Shown here piece after piece: positions 1 to 7,461 of a stretch of 14,056 nucleotides of DNA. Origin of the DNA: an uncultured Polymorphobacter sp. (GTDB lineage: Bacteria > Pseudomonadota > Alphaproteobacteria > Sphingomonadales > Sphingomonadaceae); assembly GCA_937894055.1 (NCBI GenBank), contig CALDHQ010000188.1, positions 1 to 14,056 of the forward strand, given 5' to 3'. The notes beneath the pieces were generated by a model. That model worked only from the letters and a program-made list of their open reading frames with translations, had not been told where the DNA came from and ran no database searches. The position numbers and the translations under genes are program-made. Each line of letters begins with the position of its first letter. Within the stretch, counting starts at the first letter, position 1.

Positions 1-113
1 CCCGTCCGACGGCGTGGCTTTGCCACGACGCTCTTACTTCCTTGCTTCTGCTAATCTTCCGACTACGTCGCAGGCCAGAAAGCAGCGCGGGCAAAGCCCG
101 CGCGTCGGACGGG
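1..113. repeat. Inverted pair of REP-like units (family A, BIME-like)
   Basis: Positions 1-10 (CCCGTCCGAC) are the exact reverse complement of 104-113. Just inside each arm lies a compact hairpin: 13-18/22-27 (CGTGGC, loop TTT, GCCACG) and 85-92/96-103 (GCGCGGGC, loop AAA, GCCCGCGC). Read inward from either end, both halves have the same plan: CCCGTCCGAC, then a GC stem with a TTT loop. So this is two copies of one short palindromic unit facing each other, as in bacterial interspersed mosaic elements. The stems differ in sequence but stay paired. The contig starts exactly at the outer arm, as expected if assembly broke in a repeated sequence. No ORF in it looks real. Confidence 0.7.
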
Positions 114-162
114 CTCGTCGGCAGTGCGCCGCCGCCCCGCCGGCCGGGCCGCGCGCGAGTCC

Positions 163-207
163 GCGCGCAAGTCTGAATTCGCGAAGGGCAAATTCTGCCT
201 TGCGCGC
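163..207 (-). terminator. Long stem-loop just 3' of the MFS gene, possible terminator
   Basis: GCGCGCAAG at 163-171 pairs perfectly with CTTGCGCGC at 199-207. Inside, GAATT at 175-179 pairs with AATTC at 191-195, leaving a 3x3 internal loop and an 11-base apical loop. The structure begins 7 bases past the MFS stop codon on the minus strand. There is no run of T after it in that direction, so a classical intrinsic terminator is not shown; it may instead protect the 3' end of the mRNA. Confidence 0.4.
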
Positions 208-214
208 CGCCGCG

Positions 215-1459
215 CTAGCCGTGGCTGGGCTTCACCACCGGCACCAGCAAATGCACCCAAGCCGTCGCCAGAAAATAAGCCACCGAGCAAATCGCAAACA
301 TCGGCCAATAGCCGACCCCGTTGGTGAGTGACCAACCCGACAACTCGATAATCCCCGCCCCCGTCAGATTCCCGCAAACCGCCCCCAGCGCAATCACCCG
401 CGCCACCCGCGGCAGCGGCACCACATCCGCCGTCAGCCCGAAGATGTTCGTCGAAAACCCCTGGTGCGCGAACAGCGCCAGCCCGATCAGCCCGGCGGCA
501 ATCCACGGGCTCGATGTATACAAAGCCAGCGCCATCGGCAGGATCAGCGTCGCGTAGAACAGCATCGAGGTCTTGCGCGCCGCGTTGACGCTCAGCCCGC
601 GGTCGAGCAGCCGCGGAAACAGCAGCCCCGACGACAGCGCTCCCAGCGCCGCGAGGCTGAAGATGATGGCAATCGGATAGCCGAGATCGGCCTGTTGCAT
701 GCCGAATTGCCGGTGGAAGAAGTCGGGCATCCAGAACAGCACGAACCACCACACCTGATCGGTCAGCGCCTTGGCGCCGGCAATCGCCCAGCTGCGCCGG
801 TCGGCGAGCAGCACCGACCAGCGGGTTTCCTGCCGCGTCACCTCGGCGCTCGCCGGCTTTTCGACGGGCTTGAGGTTGCGCGTGCCGAGCCACCAGAAAA
901 TCAGCCAGACAAACCCCAGCGCCCCGGTCACCAGGAACGCCGCGCGCCAGCCCCAGATCAGCGCCAGCGGCGGAATCAGCAGCGGCGTCAGGATCGCGCC
1001 GATGTTGGGCGCGGTGTTGAACAGTCCGAGCCCGAGCGAGCGCTCCTTGAGCGGCAAATAGACCGCGCCGGCTTTGACCGCCGCCGGTGTGCCGACTGAT
1101 TCGGCCGCCGCCAGCGCCGCACGCGCCACAACGAACTGCTGCACCGTGCCGGCAAACGCATGCGCCATGCCCGCGGCGCTCCACACCGCGACGCCGAGCC
1201 CGAGCGCCCAGCGCACCCCAACCTTGTCGACGAACCAGCCGACGAACAGCAGCGCCGCCGCAGCAGCAATCTGGAACACCGACCCCAGATGCGCGAATTC
1301 CTGGTCCGACCAGCCGAATTCGGCCTCGAGCGTCGGCTTGAGCAGCGCCAGCACCTGCCGGTCGACATAGTTGAGCGACACCGCGACGAAAATCAGCGCC
1401 ACCAGCACGCGACGCATGCCGCGTGTCGACTGCAGCGCAGGTTCTGGATGTTCGGCCAC
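215..1459 (-). CDS. MFS transporter, ExuT/anion:cation symporter-like
   Basis: Predicted 12-helix inner-membrane importer of the major facilitator superfamily. The N-terminal half carries a typical ACS/hexuronate-type opening (SLNYVDRQVLALLKP in helix 1) and the MFS loop 2-3 motif GWFVDKVGVRWAL. The centre has a charged loop (around KPVEKPASAEVTRQE) between helices 6 and 7. Length (414 aa) suits the family. The reading frame is open to a GTG at 1483, but the GTG at 1459 has a strong ribosome site (AGGGGAG, 5 bases upstream), so I prefer 1459. The protein closest in style is the hexuronate/galactonate transporter group, but the substrate cannot be read from sequence. It stands alone on its strand, divergent from the dipeptidase gene, so no neighbouring sugar-acid catabolic gene supports the substrate. 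Confidence 0.85.
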   Translation of the reverse strand: MAEHPEPALQSTRGMRRVLVALIFVAVSLNYVDRQVLALLKPTLEAEFGWSDQEFAHLGSVFQIAAAAALLFVGWFVDKVGVRWALGLGVAVWSAAGMAHAFAGTVQQFVVARAALAAAESVGTPAAVKAGAVYLPLKERSLGLGLFNTAPNIGAILTPLLIPPLALIWGWRAAFLVTGALGFVWLIFWWLGTRNLKPVEKPASAEVTRQETRWSVLLADRRSWAIAGAKALTDQVWWFVLFWMPDFFHRQFGMQQADLGYPIAIIFSLAALGALSSGLLFPRLLDRGLSVNAARKTSMLFYATLILPMALALYTSSPWIAAGLIGLALFAHQGFSTNIFGLTADVVPLPRVARVIALGAVCGNLTGAGIIELSGWSLTNGVGYWPMFAICSVAYFLATAWVHLLVPVVKPSHG

Positions 1460-1515
1460 GAAAACTCCCCTGTCCGGCGCCACGCGGGATTTGCCCTTCT
1501 ACGGCGCGTCCGAAC

Positions 1516-1543
1516 AGCGTAGCCATGTCGGGCAAACTGTCAA
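1516..1543 (-). promoter_or_regulatory. Candidate sigma-70 type promoter for the MFS gene
   Basis: On the minus strand TTGACA (1538-1543) is a perfect -35 hexamer, followed after 16 bases by TACGCT (1516-1521) as a weak -10. This would place the RNA start near 1509, about 50 bases before the preferred GTG start. The same 96-base divergent space must also hold the dipeptidase promoter, for which I see no clear hexamers. Confidence 0.4.
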
Positions 1544-1555
1544 AGCGGGGATTTC

Positions 1556-2818
1556 ATGCTTCACAAGGCCCTTATCGCAGCGCTGCTGCTGACCCAACCG
1601 CTGCTCGCCGCCGCGCCCGGCTATGACGCGCGCGTGGCGCGCGTGCTCAAGGCGACGCCGCTGATCGATGGTCACAATGATTGGGCCGAACAGCTGCGTG
1701 ATCAGTTCGGCGAGAAATGGTGGAATGTCGACCTCACCGCCGATGGCCGCAAGTTCGACCGCGCGCTGCACACCGATATTCCGCGGCTGCGGGCGGGCAT
1801 GGTCGGCGGGCAATTCTGGTCGGTCTATGTGCCGGCCGAAGTCACCGGCCCGGCAGCGATCAAGGCGACGCTTGAGCAGATCGACATCGTCCGCGGCATC
1901 GCCGCACGCTACCCGCAGACCTTCGAAATGGCGGGCACTGCCGCCGACATTCGTCGCATCCACAAGGCCGGCAAGATCGCATCGCTGCTCGGTGTCGAGG
2001 GCGGCAGCCAGATCGACAACAGCCTTGCGGTGCTGCGCCAGTACCAGGCGCTCGGCGTGCGCTACATGACCTTGACGCACGTGCTCCACAACGACTGGGC
2101 CGACAGCGCCAACCAGCCGCCGCTGCATAACGGCCTGACGCCGTTCGGCCGCGCCGTCATCGCCGAAATGAACCGCATCGGCATGCTCGTCGACTTGAGC
2201 CATGTCTCGCCCGCGACGATGAAGGCGGTGCTGGCGACGACCAAGGCGCCGGTGATCTATTCGCATTCGTCGGCGCGCGCGCTCAACAGCCACCCGCGCA
2301 ATGTCCCCGATGATGTGCTGCCGCAGGTCGCAGCCAACGGCGGCGTCGTCATGATCAACTACTATGCGGTGTTCGTCGATCAGGCGCGCCTCGACTGGCA
2401 GACCGCGCGTGCCGCCGAGACGGTACGGCTCAAGGCGGTGCTGATGGGCGAGCCGCAAGCCAAGGTCGATGCGGCGCTGAATGACTGGGACAAGGCGCAC
2501 CCGCGCCCGGTCACCACGCTCGCCACCATCGCCGATCATGTCGAACACATCGCCAAGGTTGCCGGGCACGACCATGTCGGGCTCGGCGCCGATTTCGACG
2601 GCATTCCCGACACGCCGGTCGGGCTGGAGGGCGTCGAGACCTATCCGGCGCTGATGGCGGAGCTGATGCGCCGCGGCTGGAGCGACGCCGATGTCGCCAA
2701 GCTCGCGGGCGGCAACGTGCTGCGTGTCATGGAACGCGCCGAGGCCGTGGCGGCGTCGATGCAGGGCGCTGCCGTTGAAACGCGGTCGGAAGCGGAGATG
2801 GATGCGCCGAAGAAGTAG
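1556..2818 (+). CDS. Membrane dipeptidase (renal dipeptidase family, peptidase M19), secreted
   Basis: Zinc dipeptidase that hydrolyses dipeptides, often including D-amino-acid dipeptides, in the periplasm or at the envelope. Residues 1-20 form a signal peptide (Lys4, a hydrophobic run, then LLAAAP). The M19 metal site is visible: H40 and D42 in LIDGHNDW, bridging E148 in LLGVEGG, H216 in LVDLSHVS and H237 in VIYSHSS, with HVGLGADFDGI near the C terminus as the final conserved motif. Length of 420 aa is normal. The ATG at 1556 has GGGG 5 bases upstream and is followed at once by the signal peptide, which fixes the start. The last 25 or so residues are a charged tail of no clear role. It is monocistronic and convergent with the OmpA-domain gene. 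Exact dipeptide preference is unknown. Confidence 0.93.
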   Translation: MLHKALIAALLLTQPLLAAAPGYDARVARVLKATPLIDGHNDWAEQLRDQFGEKWWNVDLTADGRKFDRALHTDIPRLRAGMVGGQFWSVYVPAEVTGPAAIKATLEQIDIVRGIAARYPQTFEMAGTAADIRRIHKAGKIASLLGVEGGSQIDNSLAVLRQYQALGVRYMTLTHVLHNDWADSANQPPLHNGLTPFGRAVIAEMNRIGMLVDLSHVSPATMKAVLATTKAPVIYSHSSARALNSHPRNVPDDVLPQVAANGGVVMINYYAVFVDQARLDWQTARAAETVRLKAVLMGEPQAKVDAALNDWDKAHPRPVTTLATIADHVEHIAKVAGHDHVGLGADFDGIPDTPVGLEGVETYPALMAELMRRGWSDADVAKLAGGNVLRVMERAEAVAASMQGAAVETRSEAEMDAPKK

Positions 2819-2848
2819 CGACGTCGCGGCCCCTTAGGGGCCAAACCG

Positions 2849-2883
2849 AAAAAGGGGCCCGACGCGAACTGCGCCAGGCCCCC
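2849..2883 (-). terminator. Intrinsic terminator of the OmpA-domain gene
   Basis: Read on the minus strand, GGGGCC (2877-2882) pairs with GGCCCC (2854-2859) and is followed by TTTTT (2849-2853). It lies 8 bases past the stop codon of the gene at 2892. A second hairpin, GGCCCC-TTA-GGGGCC at 2828-2842, sits next to it, 9 bases after the dipeptidase stop, but lacks a T run on the plus strand. Confidence 0.65.
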
Positions 2884-2891
2884 AAAATCGG

Positions 2892-3689
2892 CTATTGGTT
2901 GCTGCTGTCAGCAACACCCTTGTCGACGAACAGCCGCACGGTGACCTTGCGCGCGCCGGCGTTGCTGCCCGAGCCGGCATCGGTGGCAACGCCCATGCCA
3001 TTGCCCGACTGGACGCGCGACGTTGAAAGCCCGGCCTTTTCCTGCAGGAAGTTGATGACGGCGTTAGCGCGCGCCTTGCTCAGCCGCTGGTTTTCGGCGG
3101 CGTTGCCGGTCGAGTCGGTATAGCCGTTGACCGTGACCTGATAGCCTTTGGTCGCCTTGGCCTGTTGCGCGAACGCCATCAGGTCCGACTTGCCCTGCGC
3201 CGAAATCACCGTGCTACCCGATGCGAACAGCACATCGGTGGTGGCGATGGTTTCGTTGGTGCCGAAGTCGTTGAGGCGGTTCTTGTTGGCGAGCGTCTGT
3301 GCCTCGGTCTGCGCGACGCCAGCCTGGACTGCCTGCGCGGTCTTGAAGTCACCCGACTTGAAGTCGATCTTGACGGCATTGAAGGCGTTGCCGGCGGCGA
3401 CGACATCAGCATTGATGCGCAGGCCGGGGATCAGCGCCGTCTGGTCAACGGTGTCCTTGCGGACGTTGAGCGCACCTTCGGTCGACTGGACGCCGGTCGT
3501 CGGCGACAGGTTGATCGTCTGCGTCACGTTGTTGGCATCGACCACGGTCAGCACGTTGCCGGTGTGTGCGGTAATCAGCCCGCTGATCTTGCTGGCATCG
3601 CCGTCAGCGGCAAAGCCCGGCGTCGCCACCAGCATCGTCGCGGCTGCGCCGGCGAGCAGCAATTTGTTGAAATGCAGCTTCAAAGTCAT
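2892..3689 (-). CDS. Periplasmic OmpA-domain protein with N-terminal beta domain
   Basis: Residues 1-27 form a clear signal peptide ending TPGFA before ADG. Residues about 34-112 form a small beta-rich domain with the pattern GLITAHTGNVLTVVDANN and an INLSPTTGV strand, resembling DUF5666-type domains. A Gln/Ala-rich linker follows (116-140). Residues about 150-255 are an OmpA C-terminal peptidoglycan-binding domain: D192 in NGYTDSTG and R207 in LSKARAN are 15 residues apart, the same spacing as the meso-diaminopimelate-contacting Asp and Arg of E. coli OmpA, and ARKVTVRL closes the domain. There is no transmembrane barrel and no lipobox, so it is likely a soluble periplasmic wall-binding protein. 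The frame is open to 3827, but the ATG at 3689 begins the signal peptide and has AAGGA and GGGG upstream. It has its own promoter candidate and terminator. Confidence 0.88.
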   Translation of the reverse strand: MTLKLHFNKLLLAGAAATMLVATPGFAADGDASKISGLITAHTGNVLTVVDANNVTQTINLSPTTGVQSTEGALNVRKDTVDQTALIPGLRINADVVAAGNAFNAVKIDFKSGDFKTAQAVQAGVAQTEAQTLANKNRLNDFGTNETIATTDVLFASGSTVISAQGKSDLMAFAQQAKATKGYQVTVNGYTDSTGNAAENQRLSKARANAVINFLQEKAGLSTSRVQSGNGMGVATDAGSGSNAGARKVTVRLFVDKGVADSSNQ

Positions 3690-3743
3690 GCCCCGAATTC
3701 CTTGTTGGGCGGCGCCGGACACCAATGTCCCAGCCGCAGCGAA

Positions 3744-3771
3744 ACGATAGGCGCTGTGCGGAAATTTGCAA
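3744..3771 (-). promoter_or_regulatory. Candidate promoter of the OmpA-domain gene
   Basis: On the minus strand TTGCAA (3766-3771), a 16-base spacer and TATCGT (3744-3749) resemble a sigma-70 promoter. The leader would be about 50 bases and contains a small hairpin, GGACA/TGTCC at 3717-3721 and 3726-3730. The promoter falls in the only gap between this gene and the upstream bdhA stop, suggesting independent transcription from the bdhA operon. Confidence 0.4.
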
Positions 3772-3795
3772 TCATTTTGAGCCATATGGCGTCGG

Positions 3796-4581
3796 CTACT
3801 GCATGTACCAGCCGTGGCTGACGACAATCGACTGGCCGGTCAGCGCGTTGGTCGGGAAACCTGCGAGGAACACCGCGACGCGCGCCACGTCATCGACAGT
3901 GGTGAATTCGCCGTCGACAGTGTCCTTGAGCATCACCGTCTTGATGACGGCCTCCTCCGAAATGCCGAACGCCTTGGCCTGTTCGGGGATCTGCTTTTCG
4001 ACCAGCGGCGTGCGCACGAAGCCGGGGCAGATGACGTTGGCGCGGACGCCGAATTCGGCGCCTTCCTTGGCGACGACCTTGCACAGTCCGATCAGCCCGT
4101 GCTTGGCGGTGACATAAGGTGCCTTGAGCTTCGACGCCTCTTTCGAATGCACCGAGCCCATGTAGATGACGCTGCCGCCGCGGCCTTGCGCGTACATGTG
4201 CTTGAGGCAGGCCTTGGTGGTCAGGAAGGCGCCGTCGAGGTGGATGGCGAGCAGCTTCTTCCAGTCATCAAAGGCGAAATCCACAATCGGCGCGACGATC
4301 TGGATGCCGGCGTTCGACACCAGAATGTCGATGCCGCCGAACTTCGCGGCGACGGCTTCGACGCCAGCATTGACCTGGGCTTCGTCGGTAACATTCATCG
4401 CGACGCCCATCGCGCGCTTGCCCGTCGGGTCAAATTCCAGCGCGGTGGCGTTCGCGGCATCGATGTTGAGGTCGGCAATCGCCACCTTCGCGCCCTCTGC
4501 AAGGAACAGCTTGGCGATGTCCTTGCCGATGCCGCTCGCCGCGCCGGTGACCACCGCGACCTTGTCCTGCAACTGTCCCAT
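3796..4581 (-). CDS. bdhA: D-3-hydroxybutyrate dehydrogenase (SDR family)
   Basis: NAD-dependent cytosolic enzyme interconverting D-3-hydroxybutyrate and acetoacetate (EC 1.1.1.30 type). It is a classical short-chain dehydrogenase of 261 aa. The cofactor motif is T12-G13-A-A-S-G17-I-G19, NNAG is present as S89-N90-A91-G92, and the catalytic set is S143, Y156, K160. Residues that bind the hydroxybutyrate carboxylate in known enzymes are in place: Q94, H145, K153 and Q197 (numbered one higher than in the Pseudomonas fragi enzyme, from memory). This makes the assignment much firmer than a general SDR. The ATG at 4581 shares its A with the TGA stop of the decarboxylase gene (TGATG), so translation is likely coupled. 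A TTG one codon upstream is less likely. It is the last gene of the operon; I see no terminator after it. Confidence 0.94.
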   Translation of the reverse strand: MGQLQDKVAVVTGAASGIGKDIAKLFLAEGAKVAIADLNIDAANATALEFDPTGKRAMGVAMNVTDEAQVNAGVEAVAAKFGGIDILVSNAGIQIVAPIVDFAFDDWKKLLAIHLDGAFLTTKACLKHMYAQGRGGSVIYMGSVHSKEASKLKAPYVTAKHGLIGLCKVVAKEGAEFGVRANVICPGFVRTPLVEKQIPEQAKAFGISEEAVIKTVMLKDTVDGEFTTVDDVARVAVFLAGFPTNALTGQSIVVSHGWYMQ

Positions 4582-5327
4582 CAAACATCCTTTCCAAGAT
4601 AATCAAACACCACGCGGCCGAGGCCGAGCGTCAGGTCGGCAACGATATGCGTCGCCGAGACGATTTCGAGCACCGGCAAATCGGCCACCGGCGCCAGCGC
4701 GTGCGGCGTCAGGCTGAGCGCCGCGGGGCCGGTCCAGGCGCCCTTCAGATTGATGTCGGTGAGTTCATATTCGACGATCTCGCAGATGCGTGGGGACCCA
4801 TCGACATGCGGGATGATCTTGAGCAGGAAATTGGGCGCCAGCATCGACGCCAGCACCGGCGCCAGATCGAGCGCACGATGCTTGTAGCCCATCGTGCCGA
4901 GCGCCACCGGAATGCCGTGATAGTCGAGCCGGCCGACCAGCGCGTCGACATTGGCGGTCAGCGACGGCGCCGCGAGCTTTTTGGGAAACCCCCACAGCTC
5001 GCGGCCGCCGGCAATCGGCGGGTGGTCGTTCAGATACATCGCGTGCGTATAGCTGCCGGCGCGGCCTTCAAACGTCACCGGAATGACCTGACCGCTTTCG
5101 GTATAGTCGCCGAAGCCGGTTGAATCGGGCATGCGGATGAACTCGTATTTGACCAGCGGTTCGGTCACCATCAGCGGCTCGGGCACCACCGCGCGCAGCG
5201 CATCCATGTCGGTGCGATAGGTGATGATCATATATTCGCGGTTGACGAAGCGGTACGGCCCGGGCGGGAACGCCGGGCTGGTCAGCGGCATGGCGAAAGC
5301 GTTTTTGCGGACGTCGTCGATGTTCAT
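4581..5327 (-). CDS. adc: Acetoacetate decarboxylase
   Basis: Cytosolic Schiff-base enzyme converting acetoacetate to acetone and CO2. The signature [12 protein letters not shown] is present with the lysine pair K116-K117, corresponding to the catalytic pair of clostridial Adc (K115/K116). The opening [18 protein letters not shown], and [12 protein letters not shown] with [12 protein letters not shown], are typical for the family. Length is 248 aa, as usual. The frame runs open upstream to 5504, but that part overlaps the phospholipase gene in another frame; the ATG at 5327 has GGAG 9 bases upstream and gives the normal N terminus. It lies 19 bases from the stop of the upstream gene and overlaps bdhA by one base. 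Since BdhA makes acetoacetate, this enzyme offers an outlet for it. Related ADC-fold proteins act on other beta-keto acids, so the substrate is inferred from context. Confidence 0.9.
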   Translation of the reverse strand: MNIDDVRKNAFAMPLTSPAFPPGPYRFVNREYMIITYRTDMDALRAVVPEPLMVTEPLVKYEFIRMPDSTGFGDYTESGQVIPVTFEGRAGSYTHAMYLNDHPPIAGGRELWGFPKKLAAPSLTANVDALVGRLDYHGIPVALGTMGYKHRALDLAPVLASMLAPNFLLKIIPHVDGSPRICEIVEYELTDINLKGAWTGPAALSLTPHALAPVADLPVLEIVSATHIVADLTLGLGRVVFDYLGKDV

Positions 5328-5346
5328 CGTGCGCGGCTCCGTGGGT

Positions 5347-6510
5347 TCAGCGTTCGCTGCAGAAATCGAAGGTCTGGACGCCGTTGTTGTCGGTCGGTCG
5401 TTCGAAAACCTGCGGCTGCGCCAGCGTGCGTGCGGCATCGGCATAGCCTTGCGCCCAGTGCGATTCCATCGCGGCGCGCGAGAAATTATAGTCCTTCGAT
5501 TCAAGCTCGTGCGGCGGTGATTTGTAGATCAGCTGGACGATATTGTGCACCGACGGGTCGGCGAGCCGGCACAGTTCGGCGGCCTCGGCGCTGCGCTTCA
5601 AATCGTCGGGCAGCTTGTCGAGCAGCGCTTGCACCAGCGCACGCGCGGTTTGCAGTTCGCGGAAATGGTCGGTGCTGGCGCGTGTCCGGCTTGAATACTG
5701 GATTTCCTTGAGGCGTTCGGCGACCTGGCCGAGGTTGCGCGGCACCACCCCGCGTGCGCTCCACAGATCGACCTGGAACGCCAGTGTGTCGAGCAGCGGC
5801 AGGTTCGACAGGATCCAGTCGAGCGGCGTGTTCGACACGACGCCGCCGTCCCAATAGAACTCCCCGTCGATTTCAACCGCCGGAAACCCCGGCGGCAGCG
5901 CGCCGCTCGCCATGATGTGCTCGGCCCGGATGCTGTGCGTGCCGTTGTCGAAATACTCGAAATTGCCGGTGCGGACGTTGACCGCGCCAACGCTGAAGCG
6001 CATCGCACCCGCCGCATTGATCCGGTCGAAATCGACCAGCCGTTCGAGCGTCGCCTTGAGCCCGGCGGTATCATAAAAACTCGTCGCGCCCTCTGCGCCG
6101 GTCGGCAGCAGCATCGGCGGCGGCATGCGCGTCGTGAAAAACCCCGGCGCGCCGCTGGTCATCGTGCGCGCTGCCGTCAGCCGGTTGGCCCAGCTGCGCG
6201 CCAGATCGCCCTGCCACAGCGCCAGCCAATAGTCGGCAACGCCGTAGTCGGGCGCCGAGCTCACCTGGTCCCAGAATTCGCGCAGCTTTTCGATGCGCTG
6301 CGCGGGCGCATTGCCGGCAATGATGGCGCAATTGATCGCACCAATCGAAATGCCCGCGACCCAGTCGGGCTCGATCTTGCCCTCGTGGAGCGCCTCATAG
6401 ACGCCGGCCTGATACGATCCGAGCGCGCCGCCGCCCTGCAACAACAGCGCGACACGCTCGAACGGCAGCTTGCGGCCGTTGAGAGTCTCGGTGCGCGAGA
6501 AAACGGCCAT
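5347..6510 (-). CDS. Patatin-like phospholipase (DUF3734 type)
   Basis: Serine lipid acyl hydrolase with a Ser-Asp dyad. Visible motifs from the ATG at 6510: oxyanion hole Q25-GGGALG (26-31), nucleophile elbow G53-I-S55-I-G57, and D221-G-G in [13 protein letters not shown]. The region after about residue 250, with [17 protein letters not shown] and a C-terminal [19 protein letters not shown], matches the DUF3734 extension that such proteins carry. Length is 387 aa, normal. The start was chosen because GGAAGG lies 7 bases upstream; the frame also opens at a TTG at 6534. No signal peptide is seen, so it is likely cytosolic. It heads the operon with adc and bdhA. The same kind of gene is paired with bdhA in Legionella (bdhA-patD). 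A role on membrane lipid or on PHB granules is possible but not shown. Confidence 0.9.
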   Translation of the reverse strand: MAVFSRTETLNGRKLPFERVALLLQGGGALGSYQAGVYEALHEGKIEPDWVAGISIGAINCAIIAGNAPAQRIEKLREFWDQVSSAPDYGVADYWLALWQGDLARSWANRLTAARTMTSGAPGFFTTRMPPPMLLPTGAEGATSFYDTAGLKATLERLVDFDRINAAGAMRFSVGAVNVRTGNFEYFDNGTHSIRAEHIMASGALPPGFPAVEIDGEFYWDGGVVSNTPLDWILSNLPLLDTLAFQVDLWSARGVVPRNLGQVAERLKEIQYSSRTRASTDHFRELQTARALVQALLDKLPDDLKRSAEAAELCRLADPSVHNIVQLIYKSPPHELESKDYNFSRAAMESHWAQGYADAARTLAQPQVFERPTDNNGVQTFDFCSER

Positions 6511-6634
6511 GTTGCGGCCTTCCGTCAATACCAATTCACGTGGCAGTGCAGCATAGACCGGTCAAGCGTCGAACGCCACCGGTGATAGGCAATGCATAAT
6601 TTGCCACCGGCTGATTTTCGACGTGAACCAACCT

Positions 6635-6706
6635 CGCTCATCCCGAGCGAAGTCGAGGGACTGGCCGACGTTCGGGCGTGTCCCTCGACTTCGCTCGGGA
6701 TGAGCG
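6635..6706. repeat. Perfect 27-bp inverted repeat (family B), 18-base spacer
   Basis: Positions 6635-6661 (beginning CGCTCATCCCGAGCGAAGTC) are the exact reverse complement of 6680-6706, with spacer 6662-6679. It occupies the gap between marC and the phospholipase operon, both on the minus strand, starting 22 bases past the marC stop. RNA from either strand would form a very stable hairpin. There is no T run, so a plain intrinsic terminator is not supported. It looks like a dispersed repeat of the type common in sphingomonad intergenic space, from general knowledge. The rest of 6511-6728 holds no gene I can support; it must contain the operon promoter, for which I see no convincing hexamers. 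Confidence 0.75.
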
Positions 6707-6728
6707 GGACTGGATATTGCGAATATGC

Positions 6729-7367
6729 CTAGTGCGCCGCAGCCGGCATCGGCGGCAGCACACCGTAGCCGCGCAGGCCGAGCGCGATGATTTCGACCGC
6801 CAGCGCCGCGAGCAGCAGCGCCACAACGCGCAGCAGCACCGCCGAAAAACCACCGCCCCCCGCCTTCTTCTCGCCGCCGATGACCTGCGCGACACCCAAC
6901 ATCACCGCGAGATTGCCGGCGATGATCGTGCCCAGCCCGGCCCACAGCAACTGCCGGTTGCCGACGCCCATCTGCGTCGAGAAAATGGTGATCGCGACAA
7001 TGGCCTGCGGCGATGCGAGCAGCGGCACCGCGAGCGGATAGATCGCCATTTCGGGGCCGGCGCGGTGCGCGTCGGCGGCGCTGTCATGGCCTTCACCGAG
7101 CACCAGCCCGATGGCAAACAGCAACAGGATCAGCCCGCCCGCGACTTCGAGCGCGAAGATCGAAACATGGAAAAAGCCGAGGATGTTCGGCCCGAATGCG
7201 ACGAATATCGACAGCACCACCGCCTGGATCAGCACCGACTTGACGGCAATGCCGCGGCGTTCCTTGAGCGTCAGGTGCCCGGCCTCGGCGGCAAAATACG
7301 CCGCCGCCTTGGTCGCAAACGCGACAATCGACAAGATGATGACGATTTCGGGAAAGCTGGAAATCAC
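6729..7367 (-). CDS. MarC-family integral membrane protein
   Basis: Inner-membrane protein of 212 aa with six predicted helices (about 5-25, 39-62, 68-91, 108-130, 138-162, 172-200). The motif YPLAVPLLASPQAIVAITIF in helix 4 is the family signature. MarC proteins were once linked to multiple antibiotic resistance, but that link was not upheld and their substrate is unknown. A short charged loop (GEGHDSAADAHRAGPE) separates the two three-helix halves. The start is a GTG at 7367 with AGGGG 8 bases upstream; there is no ATG at the right place. It is divergent from the HlyD-type gene across 94 bases. Confidence 0.87.
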   Translation of the reverse strand: MISSFPEIVIILSIVAFATKAAAYFAAEAGHLTLKERRGIAVKSVLIQAVVLSIFVAFGPNILGFFHVSIFALEVAGGLILLLFAIGLVLGEGHDSAADAHRAGPEMAIYPLAVPLLASPQAIVAITIFSTQMGVGNRQLLWAGLGTIIAGNLAVMLGVAQVIGGEKKAGGGGFSAVLLRVVALLLAALAVEIIALGLRGYGVLPPMPAAAH

Positions 7368-7372
7368 GATAC

Positions 7373-7457
7373 AACCCCTGCATCAGTATCGGCGCCTGTC
7401 GCAGGCTAGCACGCGGCAGCGAAGTCGAATAGACCGAAGCCGCGAGAGACAGGGGTT
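7373..7457. promoter_or_regulatory. Divergent control region with matching ribosome sites
   Basis: The gap between marC and the membrane fusion protein gene has AACCCCTG at 7373-7380 and its exact reverse complement CAGGGGTT at 7450-7457. Each copy is the Shine-Dalgarno site of the gene it faces. I see no convincing -35/-10 pair here for either direction. Confidence 0.35.
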
Positions 7458-7461
7458 TGGG

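Noticed and set aside
63..1535. 490-codon minus-strand open frame overlapping the MFS gene
   Set aside because: Arg/Gly/Ala-rich translation with no family features; a GC-rich shadow frame of the MFS transporter, which has clear helices and motifs.
2828..2842. GGCCCC-TTA-GGGGCC hairpin as the dipeptidase terminator
   Set aside because: Followed by AAACCG on the plus strand with no T run; noted only as a neighbouring hairpin.
3690..3827. N-terminal extension of the OmpA-domain gene
   Set aside because: It would place 46 polar residues before the signal peptide and runs over the candidate promoter and into bdhA.
7418..7428. AGCGAAGTCGA, an 11-base match to the family B arm, in the marC/adaptor gap
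   Set aside because: Too short and without a partner arm; it could be a decayed remnant but chance cannot be excluded.
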